NCBI GenBank assembly: GCA_021464525.1
Contig: JADRCO010001017.1
Span: forward strand, 1-23,541
Source of the DNA: Rhizophagus sp. LPA8_4_AMF
Taxonomy: Eukaryota; Glomeromycota; Glomeromycetes; Glomerales; Glomeraceae
Direction: 5' to 3'
Length of the DNA stretch: 23,541 bases
The notes under the pieces were generated by a model that saw only the letters and a program-made list of their open reading frames with translations, was not told where the DNA came from and did not search any database. Numbering within the stretch: the first letter of the stretch is position 1; every line of letters begins with the position of its first letter. Made by a program: the position numbers and the translations under genes. Below, one piece after another: positions 9,802 through 19,300 of the stretch.

Positions 9802-11615
9802 TCAACATTTATTAGACTCGTTTTCTTGCTTTTCTAGCATTTCTTTCATAATCTCGATCACGTGTTTGGCGGTTCCGTAACTTGACTGAAACCCTTAAAA
9901 ATTGTGATAAAAAAAAAATAGTTAAAAAACGCTATCAAAAGTGAAAGAAAAGTACACAATCCTTCTATTTACCAGCACCTCCATGTCCATAATTATGACA
10001 AACGAGAATTTTTTTACCAAACTTTTCAGAAGCTAAAGAACAAACAAACGAGATAAATGCAAGCATAACGTAGTTTTACTCTCAAAAAAATATACACACT
10101 TATCCATTCGCCCTCGACCCTTGTACCACTTTTGCGACAAGGTCGGAGTCCGACTGCGTTCCTCTTGATTGTTAGTTGAGTTTGGCCCGGTGGCAAGAGA
10201 TCCGGACGAGTAGCAAGACATCGTTCAATAATTGCTTCAGCCATGTTATCATCAACATCTGTCGAACTAAAATCTGAATTTAATTTATGCTTAAATATAT
10301 CTCGAGCCTTTCAAATAAATATTAATTATCTTACTAGTTATGTTCATCCTATAATCGGAAAAATAAATTAATTATAAATTTCTGAAAGGTTTCAATAGAC
10401 AAACAATACCTACATAAGTACCTCCTAGAACTACTTCGCCATTTTCGCGTGGTATCACATATGTCATTTCTATATTATCTTTCGCTTTTTTTTGAAATTA
10501 TGTATAAATTTAAATTTGACCTTAAAGAAAATGAAAAAAAAAGGACGATGAGAAAATTCACACAAACTTGGTCTTCCAGTATTACTTCCAGCACAATGTC
10601 TTAAAAACCCCCAATTTACGTATTTTTGAGGCGATTGTACAATTACAGTTTGACCCCTTGCTGGGTAGACTTCGGAATCTTCTACACCTCCTAATGTTCC
10701 AGCATGAACGCCTGAACAATTGATCACAACATCGGTGTCACTTTCGATACATTCATTTAAATGAGATAAACTAACGTGTTGCATAGTGCCACCCAAAGAA
10801 ATAAAAGTATTAAGAAGGTAATTAAGATAGGTTGACGGATTAATAGAAACTGGAGATTGTTTTTTATTAATAAAATACTAGAAATAATGTTATAAAAAGT
10901 TATTTTTTATGTGTTAAATTACCTGTTTTATAGGTGACACCACACTCAATCCCAGTTGGGAGCTCTTCTTTATTTAAATTTCGGAACTGTTTCATAATAA
11001 ATAAAATTTATATCATAATTTTTAATTATATTTTCAATCAGACTAAAATATGTTTGTTTACCTCAGGACATAATGTCTTGAACCAAAGGTCAGAAAATTC
11101 TTGTGAAAATTGCTCCCAATAGTCAAATCCATCAATAATCATAATTCCCGTTTTATCTTGCGCTGTCTTGGCAAGTCTCCAAAAATAATTAAATGTTTCC
11201 TTATCATATTCTTTAGATAATACAATTAATATCATAACATCAGTCTCAAAATGATGGTATAAATGAAATTTACCTCATACCTTGATGTCTAATATCATCC
11301 TCCGTAGCATAGCTCCTCCAATGTGCACCAGACCTATAACGAAATCATTTATTAACGTTTAAGAATTCCAATATGGTATAAATATTCTCAACATACCAAG
11401 GACTCGTGTATTCGCCTGATAAATCTCCTGGAAAATGTTTTGCAACCAAATGAACTTTAATTCCCTTTTCTTGTTGTAAAAGCAAAGTTGCCGTAGATAA
11501 TCCCGAAACGCCTGCACAGTATTGGATTGATTTTTTAAGTCAGAGAGCAGAAAATTAAGGCATTTAAATATTCTTTTTCACCTGCGCCAATCACAACGAC
11601 ATGTTTATTAACCAT
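9802..11615 (-). CDS. DAO1: D-amino-acid oxidase (FAD-dependent), 10 exons
   Basis: DAAO oxidises neutral D-amino acids to 2-oxo acids, ammonia and hydrogen peroxide using FAD. Exons on the minus strand: 11615-11582, 11511-11397, 11333-11281, 11210-11062, 10986-10923, 10849-10568, 10484-10410, 10273-10100, 10032-9973, 9893-9802. The frame stays open to a 365-residue protein, normal for the family. The Rossmann motif VVVIGAGVSGL is at 6-16 and is split by intron 1. Then follow GEYTSPWSGAHW (44-55), FDYW (96-99), the RGQ-containing block near 195, the GEVVLGGTY strand (about 248-256), GLRPCR at 299-304 with the substrate-carboxylate arginine, and HNYGHGGAG at 328-336 near the flavin. The junction of exons 6 and 7 is the least certain: donor GTTTGT and a purine-rich acceptor. 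The protein ends in NKC, not a standard peroxisomal SKL-type signal, although many DAAOs are peroxisomal. Confidence 0.93.
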
Positions 11616-12126
11616 CGTTTTTGTCAAAGACCAGGATAAAATGTTCTTATGCGTTAAGAAGCGAGATACACCGAATGTGATTTCTGCTTCAATAAAACTA
11701 AAGTTGCAAAAAGCTTGTGCTCATCAGTCTATTCATGGTTAAGATAGGAAGATTTGAACTGATATGCTATATTTGGCATTTATATTTCATGAAATATTCC
11801 CACAGAGAACTTTCACATTCTGTTTAAGTTTATGAAACATTTCACAACGTTAGGGGGCAGTAGTGTAATGAGATATCGATTATTCTTTACCCCTATTCAG
11901 GTAACAATTGATTTTTTCACACACGCCTCATGACTATTAAATTGGAAACAATGAGCAATCATTACTTAGTTAAGTTACTCCTTTGGATCTTATGTTTTCA
12001 TCTCGGTTCAAATATTGGTTACAATAATTGCAATGACAATTGGCCAAATTATTATTTTGGGAAGTCCACTTTCATCTGTTAAATTTTTCACCACCCTAGA
12101 CATATTTTACAAAGAATTTTCAACTA
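11616..12126. other. Divergent intergenic region, DAAO and kinase locus
   Basis: These 511 bases separate the DAAO start (minus) from the kinase locus start (plus). The region should hold the DAAO promoter. No open frame, repeat or clear motif was seen. Confidence 0.5.
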
Positions 12127-13964
12127 ATGTCAAAACAGAACGACTCCACTTGCAATGTATGTGGTGAAAGTATTGACGCGACGACTTGTTGGTGTACACC
12201 ATGTAACGCCAAACATTTTGAAGGAAACTTCTCAAATTGGACAAGTGCCAGTGCTGAGATGGATAGTTTCATTCGTGAAACTCAACTGTGCTCGAATGGG
12301 TTGACCCTTCGAAATTTACGCTAATCCAAAATATCAAATTTTTTAAAAATAAAACAGCTTATTGGAAAGATGGGCATTTGATAAGTTGGAATGCAGGAAA
12401 AAACGGATGGGATCGGAAGGGTGGACAGCGGGTTAAGCTGGTATCTCAATATTGTGAAAAATATTTGACTTCACATTTTCTTAAATCGGTTAAGAGCTTT
12501 TTTTTTTTTTGAACGAATGTCATTCTTATCTTATATATAGTGTCGCTCATTTCACCCTTTAATTAATAATTTAGGAACATGATATCTCTAAAATCAATCC
12601 GTCAAAACGATTGGTTTATGGAATAACGCGTGATCATGAAACGCAAGATTATGCAGTAATTGAAAAATTAGAAGATCGATGCCCCTTATGCAACCGAGAA
12701 TGGATGTCCTCCCGTTGGTGCTGCGGCTGTTATTCAGATCATTTCGAATCTGAATTTAAAAATTGGACAAGTGACGATACTAATATTGATGCCTTTATTC
12801 GTGAAGCACAAACAAGCGCTGAATTTCCCGAACAGGTCTTAGAATGGATCCCCGAGCCTCACCTTACAAAATTTACGAAGATTGGTCAAGGTGGATATGG
12901 TATTGTTTCTAAGGCTTACTGGGAAAAAGGGCGTATTTATAAGCGTGACTTTATTGAAAATAAATGGGAAAGAAGTGGTCCAATGTGGATCGCTTTGAAA
13001 AATATAGAGGAAGAGAAAGGAAGTACTGATGCTTTTCTTAAAGAGGCCAAAGCTATGAACAGATGTCTAAAGACCGATATGTATTTTTTAGATTTTTATG
13101 GAATCTCTCGACATCCTGACACAAATAAGTACCTAATTGTCATGAGATATGTCGAGGAAGGTGATTTACGAAAATACATATACTCCAATGTTGTAACCAA
13201 TAGTTGGGTAAATCATATCGATAGGCTTTGGAGCATTGCAATTGATCTTCGTACCCTACATCGGTCAAACCTCGTGCATCGAGACTTACACAGCGGAAAC
13301 GCGCTTTTTGGAAGTGATAGACGTAGCTTCATTGCAGACTTTGGGTTAGCATGTAGAGATGGCCAAGCTCAAGAGGATAATTCTAAGGGTGTCTTACCGT
13401 ATGTTGCACCAGAGGTACTTTGTCGTCAACCTTACACGAAAGCCGCGGATGTTTATAGTTTCGGCATCATAATGTGGGAGTTTACCTCTTATCAATCTCC
13501 TTTTGGCACTAGAGAACATAATTGTGATTTAGTAATAGAGATTCATGCTGGATTGAGACCAACAGTGATTAAAGATACACCGTCCTACAGCTGACTTTTT
13601 GGCCGATACTTTAGAAAAATGGCTCCAAATTATTTGTGGAAAATACGAAACAAAATACGAGGACAAAGATATACGGGATCAATTTAATTTAGCTGAACAG
13701 GAAAGGCAAAAAAATCCATCTCTTATTAAACCATATTCCGATAAATTACATCCTTCGGTAGTTTTAACGAGTCGTATTCTCTCGATGATCTCTCTTCCAA
13801 TTCAAATGACCTCTGAAGAAAGTAAGTTAATTTTTTTACTGTTAAATTTATGATTAACTAAAGTAATAATAAAATCAAATACATATTATAATTAAGAATT
13901 CACGATAGATGATATTGTAAAAGATTATAAGAATAATAATAATAACGAGGATATCGAGAATTAA
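12127..13964 (+). pseudogene. Broken tandem kinase locus: two zinc-motif/kinase modules
   Basis: Module 1 (12127-about 12640) starts with an ATG and a Cys-rich motif (CNVC, then CWCTPC, then HF...F..WTS). The reading frame changes near 12290, the glycine-rich loop is missing (about 12330-12350), and the valine-alanine strand with its catalytic lysine is lost. After a likely intron (12489-12574) it continues as far as the kinase hinge (GITRDHETQDYAVI) and then runs straight into module 2. Module 2 (about 12680-13850) has its own motif (CPLC, CCGC, HFESEFKNWTS) and a nearly complete kinase domain: GQGGYG loop, ALK lysine, HRDLHSGN, DFG, APE, DVYSFGIIMWE. Near 13585-13600 the frame changes and the usual C-lobe helix with its 'CW' is absent; the normal tail follows in the new frame. 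A GT-AG intron (13822-13896) leads to a last exon ending at 13964. It looks like two tandem paralogues fused by deletion, now a pseudogene, though module 2 alone keeps every catalytic residue. Confidence 0.8.
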
Positions 13965-14655
13965 GCCTCGTTTAGTTAAATAAGTTAAATCAAAAATCAA
14001 ATATTTGATTTAATTGTTTTAATAATTTCTATTTAAGACACGTTTTATCAAAATGTCTTATATGCTTATCTTTTTTCTTTTTTTTTTCATTTTTTTTTTT
14101 GTTAAGTTCTTATGCAATTTATATAATATATATATTTATCTATTTCTTTCTTTTTTTTCCTGTCAATTATATATTTTTCTACGAATTATTATTTTTATAT
14201 ACTTATCTTTATAAGTTTAACTAAGAATTATTTTTATGTTACCGAAAAATTTTGAGTAATTGGCTATCGCAATTTACGAGTTGTTCATTCTATTGCTTCT
14301 TTAACAGATAATGTACAATAGCATACATGATAATTCCTTAAATATTATAATACATATTATGACCGAATGGTAACAGCTAACCTTATTGTATTATTGTAGA
14401 TGACCATTAAATCTATTTACAAATTTACAAGTTTACAATTATAAAATTTAATAATGCTGGTGAAGTAATCAAAATGTTGGTCAAAACCAAATCTAATTCT
14501 GCCCAGTGTTTGCTTATTTTTCCGGTATTTCTAAGAATACCGTAATATAATATATTTATGGATAGATGGTATTTTTATCTTAATTTCTAGAATTTTTGAC
14601 AATTATGTCAAAACTAAAACTAAAACCATTTAGGTAATCCATTTATCCGAAAAAT
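13965..14655. other. AT-rich stretch downstream of the kinase locus
   Basis: Long T runs and TA repeats (for example 14069-14160) dominate. No gene or RNA was found on either strand. Confidence 0.55.
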
Positions 14656-14819
14656 ATATGGGTTCTTTGCTAGGAAAATGACCTTCTGAGAATTTTTTAA
14701 CTTAATTTTAAAGTTAATCTCATTTTAGTCTATTTGTTTTGAAAAATGAAGAACAATGAAAATCTCAATTTTTATTGAAAAGTCCTCAAAAGGTCATTTT
14801 CCTAGCAAACAACCCATAT
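14656..14819. repeat. Palindromic MITE, about 164 bp
   Basis: The two ends (14656-14690 and 14785-14819) are inverted copies over about 35 bases, both reading ATATGGGTT then TTTGCTAGGAAAATGACCTT from outside in, with a few mismatches. The interior is non-coding and partly continues the pairing, so the element could fold into one long hairpin. The exact edges and target duplication are unclear, because the flanks (TATA, ATG) merge with the ends. Confidence 0.75.
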
Positions 14820-15030
14820 GCGAATTATCACATAGAAAAAATATAAAAAAAAAAATTTATCAAATTATTATGAATTCCGGTACTCTTTTTACTGCATAAT
14901 CATTCTATCCTCAATCAAACTTGTTCCTCAATATTATATTTATTTGTCTTTCACTCTTTTAATTTGAAGTTTCCAAACTTTTTTATTACTGATGATCGTT
15001 TATATTATACATGGGGGCGTAATTACCCCT

Positions 15031-15133
15031 GACATTACGGCAATTCGGCATTACAGTGGTGTAATATACTTTGGTTCAGATAGCTCATTTCGAAATGAAT
15101 TACACCGCCGTAATGTCGAATTGCCGTAATCCG
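15031..15133. repeat. Inverted repeat around the CCGTAAT family
   Basis: 15031-15065 and 15099-15133 are inverted copies (roughly 29 of 35 matches) sharing ATTACGGCAATTCG and GTGGTGTAAT-like ends, with a 33-base loop. The right arm runs into the CCGTAAT array at 15124-15170. GC content is well above the surroundings. Confidence 0.7.
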
Positions 15134-15170
15134 TAATCCGTAATGACGTAATGCCGTAATGCCGTAATGC
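15124..15170. repeat. CCGTAAT tandem array
   Basis: Six units of CCGTAAT or a close variant stand in tandem at 7-8 base spacing: first joined directly, then with an extra G between units. The same heptamer occurs in opposite orientation at 15445-15467 and inside the arms of the neighbouring inverted repeat. Confidence 0.8.
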
Positions 15171-15444
15171 AGAATTATTAATAATTAATATAAAAATCTT
15201 ATAATTTTATTGTAATATAATCTCTTGTAACTTGTTATTTTAATATGAGATTTATTGAATTTTTTTTATTGTTTTTTCATGATAAATTCTTATAAATTTA
15301 AAAAATCACGTAGCATAATAATCGTAATCATTATAATTTGACAAGATGCAGTTTCAAAACAGCGATAATTTTAATTATTAAATCAATTTTTTGAAAACTG
15401 CTAAATTTGACATTGCGACAATTTGGTAATTGTGACAGCTCGGA

Positions 15445-15467
15445 ATTACGGCATTACAGCATTACGG
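15445..15467. repeat. Inverted CCGTAAT array
   Basis: Three ATTACGG-type units (one variant) form the reverse complement of the array at 15124-15170. The two arrays, about 275 bases apart, could be the ends of one element of roughly 345 bp whose AT-rich interior (15171-15444) has no open frame. Confidence 0.6.
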
Positions 15468-15608
15468 AGATGAGTGATGGTAAATATCGGTAATGAGTTG
15501 TGTAGTAGTACCAAAGAAAGGGGAGAAATAAAGGTATGTTATAATTATCCAGTAGTGAATAAGTGTACAGTGAAAACAGGATTTACGTTACCAACGATGG
15601 AGGTATTA

Positions 15609-15791
15609 CAGTGACACCTCTCTAAGTGCATCCCCCCTTGGGACCATAGTAAAAAAATAGTAGAATGTGCACTTAGAGAGGGTGTGCATTTATAGAAAGT
15701 AAAATATTAAGAGCTCTTATAAGTTGGGATCAGGCCCACCATGCACTTAAAGAGAATTTATATAGTGCATGCACTTATAGAGGTGTCACTG
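15609..15791. mobile_element. TA-flanked MITE (Tc1/mariner-like) nested in the retroelement
   Basis: The ends are inverted copies beginning CAGTGACACCTCT and continuing with a CTAAGTGCAT-like block, and the element is flanked on both sides by TA (15607-15608 and 15792-15793), the target duplication of Tc1/mariner transposons. The 183-bp interior is non-coding. The TAAGTGCA motif recurs internally in both orientations. It inserted after the host retroelement was in place, which gives the order of events. Confidence 0.85.
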
Positions 15792-17017
15792 TAGGAAAGA
15801 TGATTAGGTGGAAATATGTATTTGCAGTAGACTTATTGAGTGGGTACTTTCATATGAAAATGAGGAATACTGAGAGTAAAGAGTTATATGCTTATATTAC
15901 AGAGCATGGTATATATGCAACCAACAGTAATGATGTTTGGGAGTCAAAATGCACCAGGAGTATTTAATGATGTGATGTATAGAATATTTGATAAGTTAAA
16001 TACAAATGATGAGGTAACTGTGTATATTGATGATGTAATTGGAGGAGCAGAGACAGAACAAGGAAAGATTCAAGTAATTAGGAAAGTGTTACAAAAATGT
16101 AGAGAAGCAGGTATGATATTGAATATTAAGAAATGTCAATTTGAAGTAAAGGAAGTGAATGCATTAGGAAAGATTATTAAGAATGGAAGGATATATATGG
16201 AAAATGATGATATTAAGGAAATTTTAGAATGGTACATTATAAAAAACTGGTAGAAATATGTGTTGATGCAAGTGAATGGAGCTATAGAGGCATAATTACT
16301 CAAGATAATGGGAAAACGCTTATTAACTTTTGGAGTAAGAGTTTAACAAAAAGGATTGGCAAGTGTATTTAGAATGTATTAGTAGTAAATAGATATAGTC
16401 ATTATTTAGACTTATTTAGGATGATAGGAGAAGATATGGTTAGAATATATTCGGATAATCAAATATTAGCTAAGTGGCTTAATAGAAATAATAATTTAAA
16501 ATATGACACAAATAAACAAGTAGAAATGCTAAAGACTGTGTTGATAAGTAGAGGGGTTATTGTAAAACATATAAAGGCAGAACATAATAAATTTGCAGAT
16601 ATGTTAAGTAGAATAAAAATGCCAAAAGATATAAAAGGGATAATAATTCCACATAAGACAATGAAGAAAAATAAGAAATCAACAACTAAAGAATCTTAAG
16701 GAAATTAACAAATGAATATTGGCTAAATATTTACTAGAATATTAAACTTACTGGATTTACTGGAACTATGGAAGATCTGGATAAACCGATATTGGAACTA
16801 TTCGACAGACAAGAGGATGATGTTATTTGGAAAAATGTTGGAAGAAATAGTGGGAATATGGTAGGAAATAAAAATCAAGAGGAGGAAAATGGTAATGTTA
16901 AAATAGAGGATATTGAATTACAAACTGTAGGAATAGATGTTATGATGAATTGGGATCAATTTGTGCTAAGAAGTACGAATAGAAATGAAAAAAAGGGTTT
17001 ACCGTATAATGCTGCAT

Positions 17018-17036
17018 ATAGTACCTCTGGTACTAT
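17018..17036. repeat. Perfect hairpin ATAGTACC/GGTACTAT
   Basis: An 8-base perfect inverted repeat with a 3-base loop. Its core TAGTACC...GGTACTA is the same as in the hairpin at 17174-17199. Confidence 0.7.
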
Positions 17037-17100
17037 TCAAAAAAGTCAGCCTAGATTGAATAGTACTTAGGGGGTATTATACTATGTGAGGAGGGAAGTA

Positions 17101-17816
17101 CTATACGAGGAATAATCTTGGCCAAATATCAATTTTAGCCCCAGGTATTAATCAAAAATATCAAAATTTATAGTTAAATAGTACCCTGGTACTATTTAAG
17201 GAGAATACTATTTGAGAAGGATACTGTATGCAACGCTATATGGTATTGAATTAGGGAATTAAGTGGATAAAGTAGAAAATAAATTAACAAATGTTGAAAG
17301 AATGATAGTTGAAAGGTCAGAAATGAAATAATGGAAGATAAAAAATGGATGGAAAAAGCTAAAAAGTACTTAGGAAAAGAGGTATTGAATATTTATGGAA
17401 ATAATAATACTTAAAACTGGAGGAAGTAAGCGAAAGATAGATTATAAAGAACAAGATAGTAAGAAAGTGGTAATGAAAAGGAGGAAATATGTATTAAAGG
17501 AGGAAGTTAAGGAATGGTATAAGAAGGTAACTGGGAATGTTAAGATAAAATATAGGTGTAAGAAATGTTGAAAGGTAATTAGTAGTAATTATCCTTTAAT
17601 AAATAGTCATTATGGAGAATGTTCGGGGAAAGGTTTGGATGTACAGAGATTTAGTAGATAAAATAAAAAGACAATAACAGGAAATTGATAAGTTAAGAAC
17701 ACATACACGAATACGAAGAAAAATAGTTAATAAAGTAATGATAGATATGAATTTAGAGCTGAGGAGTATAAGTATTGAAGATATGATTCATTACCATTAT
17801 TCTTCCAATATTTTCA
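17101..17816 (+). other. Purine-rich remnant downstream of the retroelement
   Basis: The plus strand stays strongly rich in A and G from the RT region until about 17790, then the bias stops. This suggests the stretch is part of the same old element or an adjacent one of the same strand. Short open stretches contain lysine-rich sequence and a Cys-Cys...His...Cys pattern near 17565-17620, which could be a zinc knuckle-like remnant. Nothing is complete and no family can be named. Confidence 0.4.
17174..17199. repeat. Perfect 12-bp hairpin with 2-base loop
   Basis: TTAAATAGTACC pairs perfectly with GGTACTATTTAA around a CT loop. With the hairpin at 17018-17036 it brackets a 137-base segment in which TAGTAC occurs again, so the pair may mark the ends of a small element. 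Confidence 0.75.
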
Positions 17817-17947
17817 TTAATGAGTAAGGGGTACAATATTAATGTACAAACTCACCCAAGTTTAGGAGTTATGCATTTACATGTGATAGCATTAACGTTA
17901 ACTTCATCAGATCGTATGTTAATATCGTACACTCCCTACTGTATTAA
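17817..17947. repeat. TTAA-flanked MITE candidate, about 120 bp
   Basis: TTAA at 17817-17820 and at 17944-17947 brackets a segment whose ends are imperfect inverted copies: AGTAAGGGGTACAATATTAA at left against AGTAGGGAGTGTACGATATT read inward from the right. TTAA duplication is the mark of piggyBac-type transposons. The element lies within or next to a minus-strand coding remnant. Confidence 0.55.
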
Positions 17948-18250
17948 GGAACTCTGTAATAATTATACCACTGGAATAATTCAGCATTAGCTAAACCTAA
18001 TTCACCTTCATGTATATGTTTATATTCCTAAAACAGAAATTCTGGATTTGTGCCAAATATATCACTATATTCTATCATTCACATGCAAACAAGGAAAATA
18101 TTCTGATCCAGATTGTATTCAATTACTGAATATCTATCTTTCACTAGTATCATAGTCCACAAGTCCCAAAGCCCAATAAGCACAACTCACAAAAAGATAT
18201 GACAGTCATTCTCACTACAAACACAGCGGTTTACAGGGTAGTTAGTGTAA
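17948..18250 (-). pseudogene. Decayed unidentified coding remnant
   Basis: On the minus strand this segment reads as protein-like stretches broken by stops: from about 18250 a Cys-containing run (RCVCSENDCHIFL), then GLWDLWTMILVKDRYSVIEY near 18150, and nearer 17990 HEGELGLANAELFQWYNYY. The GC content is higher than in the flanks and the residues are unlike translated AT-rich spacer. I do not recognise the family and cannot say whether it came from a host gene or a repeat. The TTAA-flanked element adjoins its downstream end. Confidence 0.45.
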
Positions 18251-19300
18251 TCAAGTTTCTGATCAATAAAATAATATAATTAATTAAATTGCTTTAAAAT
18301 GCATTTTCCTATTTAACGCTTGCTAGTTAACTTTTGATGTCTTTAGTACCGAGTGTCTTTATTGTAAATCACCAGCCGAAAATTGAAAATCTAAAATTTT
18401 TTGAGTGGCTTCCCAAAAAGCTAATATCACACATGATAGGTTACATTATAAAAGAATATGTTAACATAGTTTATTTTACCACAATATTTAACAACATTGA
18501 GGTATTATCAAAAGTGAACTTGTTTTACCATATGTCAATGTTACAAAAAAAATACAATCACGTGCTGTAAATCAAGCGAGAGACTCTCATTATCCCAGAA
18601 CTAAGATAGGCTGAAATATGCATTCATACTTATTAATGCAAGAAGTTTAAAATAATCAAATTGAAAAAATAATTATACATAGTATATAGTATACTGGTAT
18701 TTTACCAATTTATCGATTTCATATCTCTTACTCCCCCTTATTCCAGATTTTCTTGACTACAGGCAGGCAGTGCTTACATATGCTTTTTCTGTGACACAAA
18801 AAAAAAATCAATACTTCTGCATTACATCTTTTCAATCTTTTAATCACATCACATCACATTAGAACATATTATCAAATTTTTTATAATTGATCCATTACAG
18901 TTATATTAAAAATATATTGAAGAGTAAATAATTATATAATATTTTATTATTGAAAGATCCAAAACAATATTATTGAATTTCTTGAATTGGAATTTTCTAT
19001 GCTGCATTTCTTTTCACATCTTGTTTCTTATAATTCTGCACTTTTATAATCAATTAACAATTTATTTCATTAAGAAATGCCATAATTACGTAATTATGTT
19101 GTCATATTTCTGAATAATACATAAATTCATTCATCAGTATATTAAAAAAAAAGTATATTTATAATTTATTTATGCGAAAAAAAAAAATGACTAACAGGGT
19201 TGTGCATTAAGTCATAATAAATTTTCCATTTAAAGGATTTTAAACTAAGTCTTTTTGTTTATACCTTTTAACCTTTATGAAAATCGTTTGACAAACTCCA
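18251..19300. other. AT-rich intergenic region
   Basis: No gene or RNA was supported. A plus-strand open frame at 18334-18570 encodes a hydrophobic, Ile/Tyr/Phe-rich peptide of the sort produced by chance from AT-rich DNA. ATCACATC repeats occur near 18843-18858. Confidence 0.5.

Larger units (their letters stand above)
15490..17100 (+). mobile_element. Fossil Ty3/gypsy-like LTR retroelement: RT and RNase H remains
   Basis: Remains of a pol region on the plus strand. Reverse-transcriptase signatures include VVVPKKGE near 15500, FAVDLLSGYFHMKM near 15820, and the active-site YIDD near 16026. An RNase H part with IYSDNQ near 16445 and ADMLSR near 16595 follows. Order and motifs fit the Ty3/gypsy (Metaviridae) class. 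A 183-bp MITE (15609-15791) sits inside the RT part. No gag, protease, integrase or paired LTR was recognised; the left limit meets the CCGTAAT repeats. The element is clearly broken, with several interruptions (of the order of half a dozen) besides the nested insertion, and is judged old and inactive. A further open stretch at 16768-17070 with no recognised motif may belong to it. Confidence 0.8.

Noticed and set aside
10026-10244. Overlapping minus-strand open frames taken as separate small genes
   Set aside because: One is exon 8 of D-amino-acid oxidase read on into its intron; the other is the same DNA in a wrong frame.
18334-18570. 78-codon plus-strand open frame
   Set aside because: The peptide is rich in Ile, Phe, Tyr and Lys, as expected from chance translation of AT-rich DNA, and no motif or splice context supports it.
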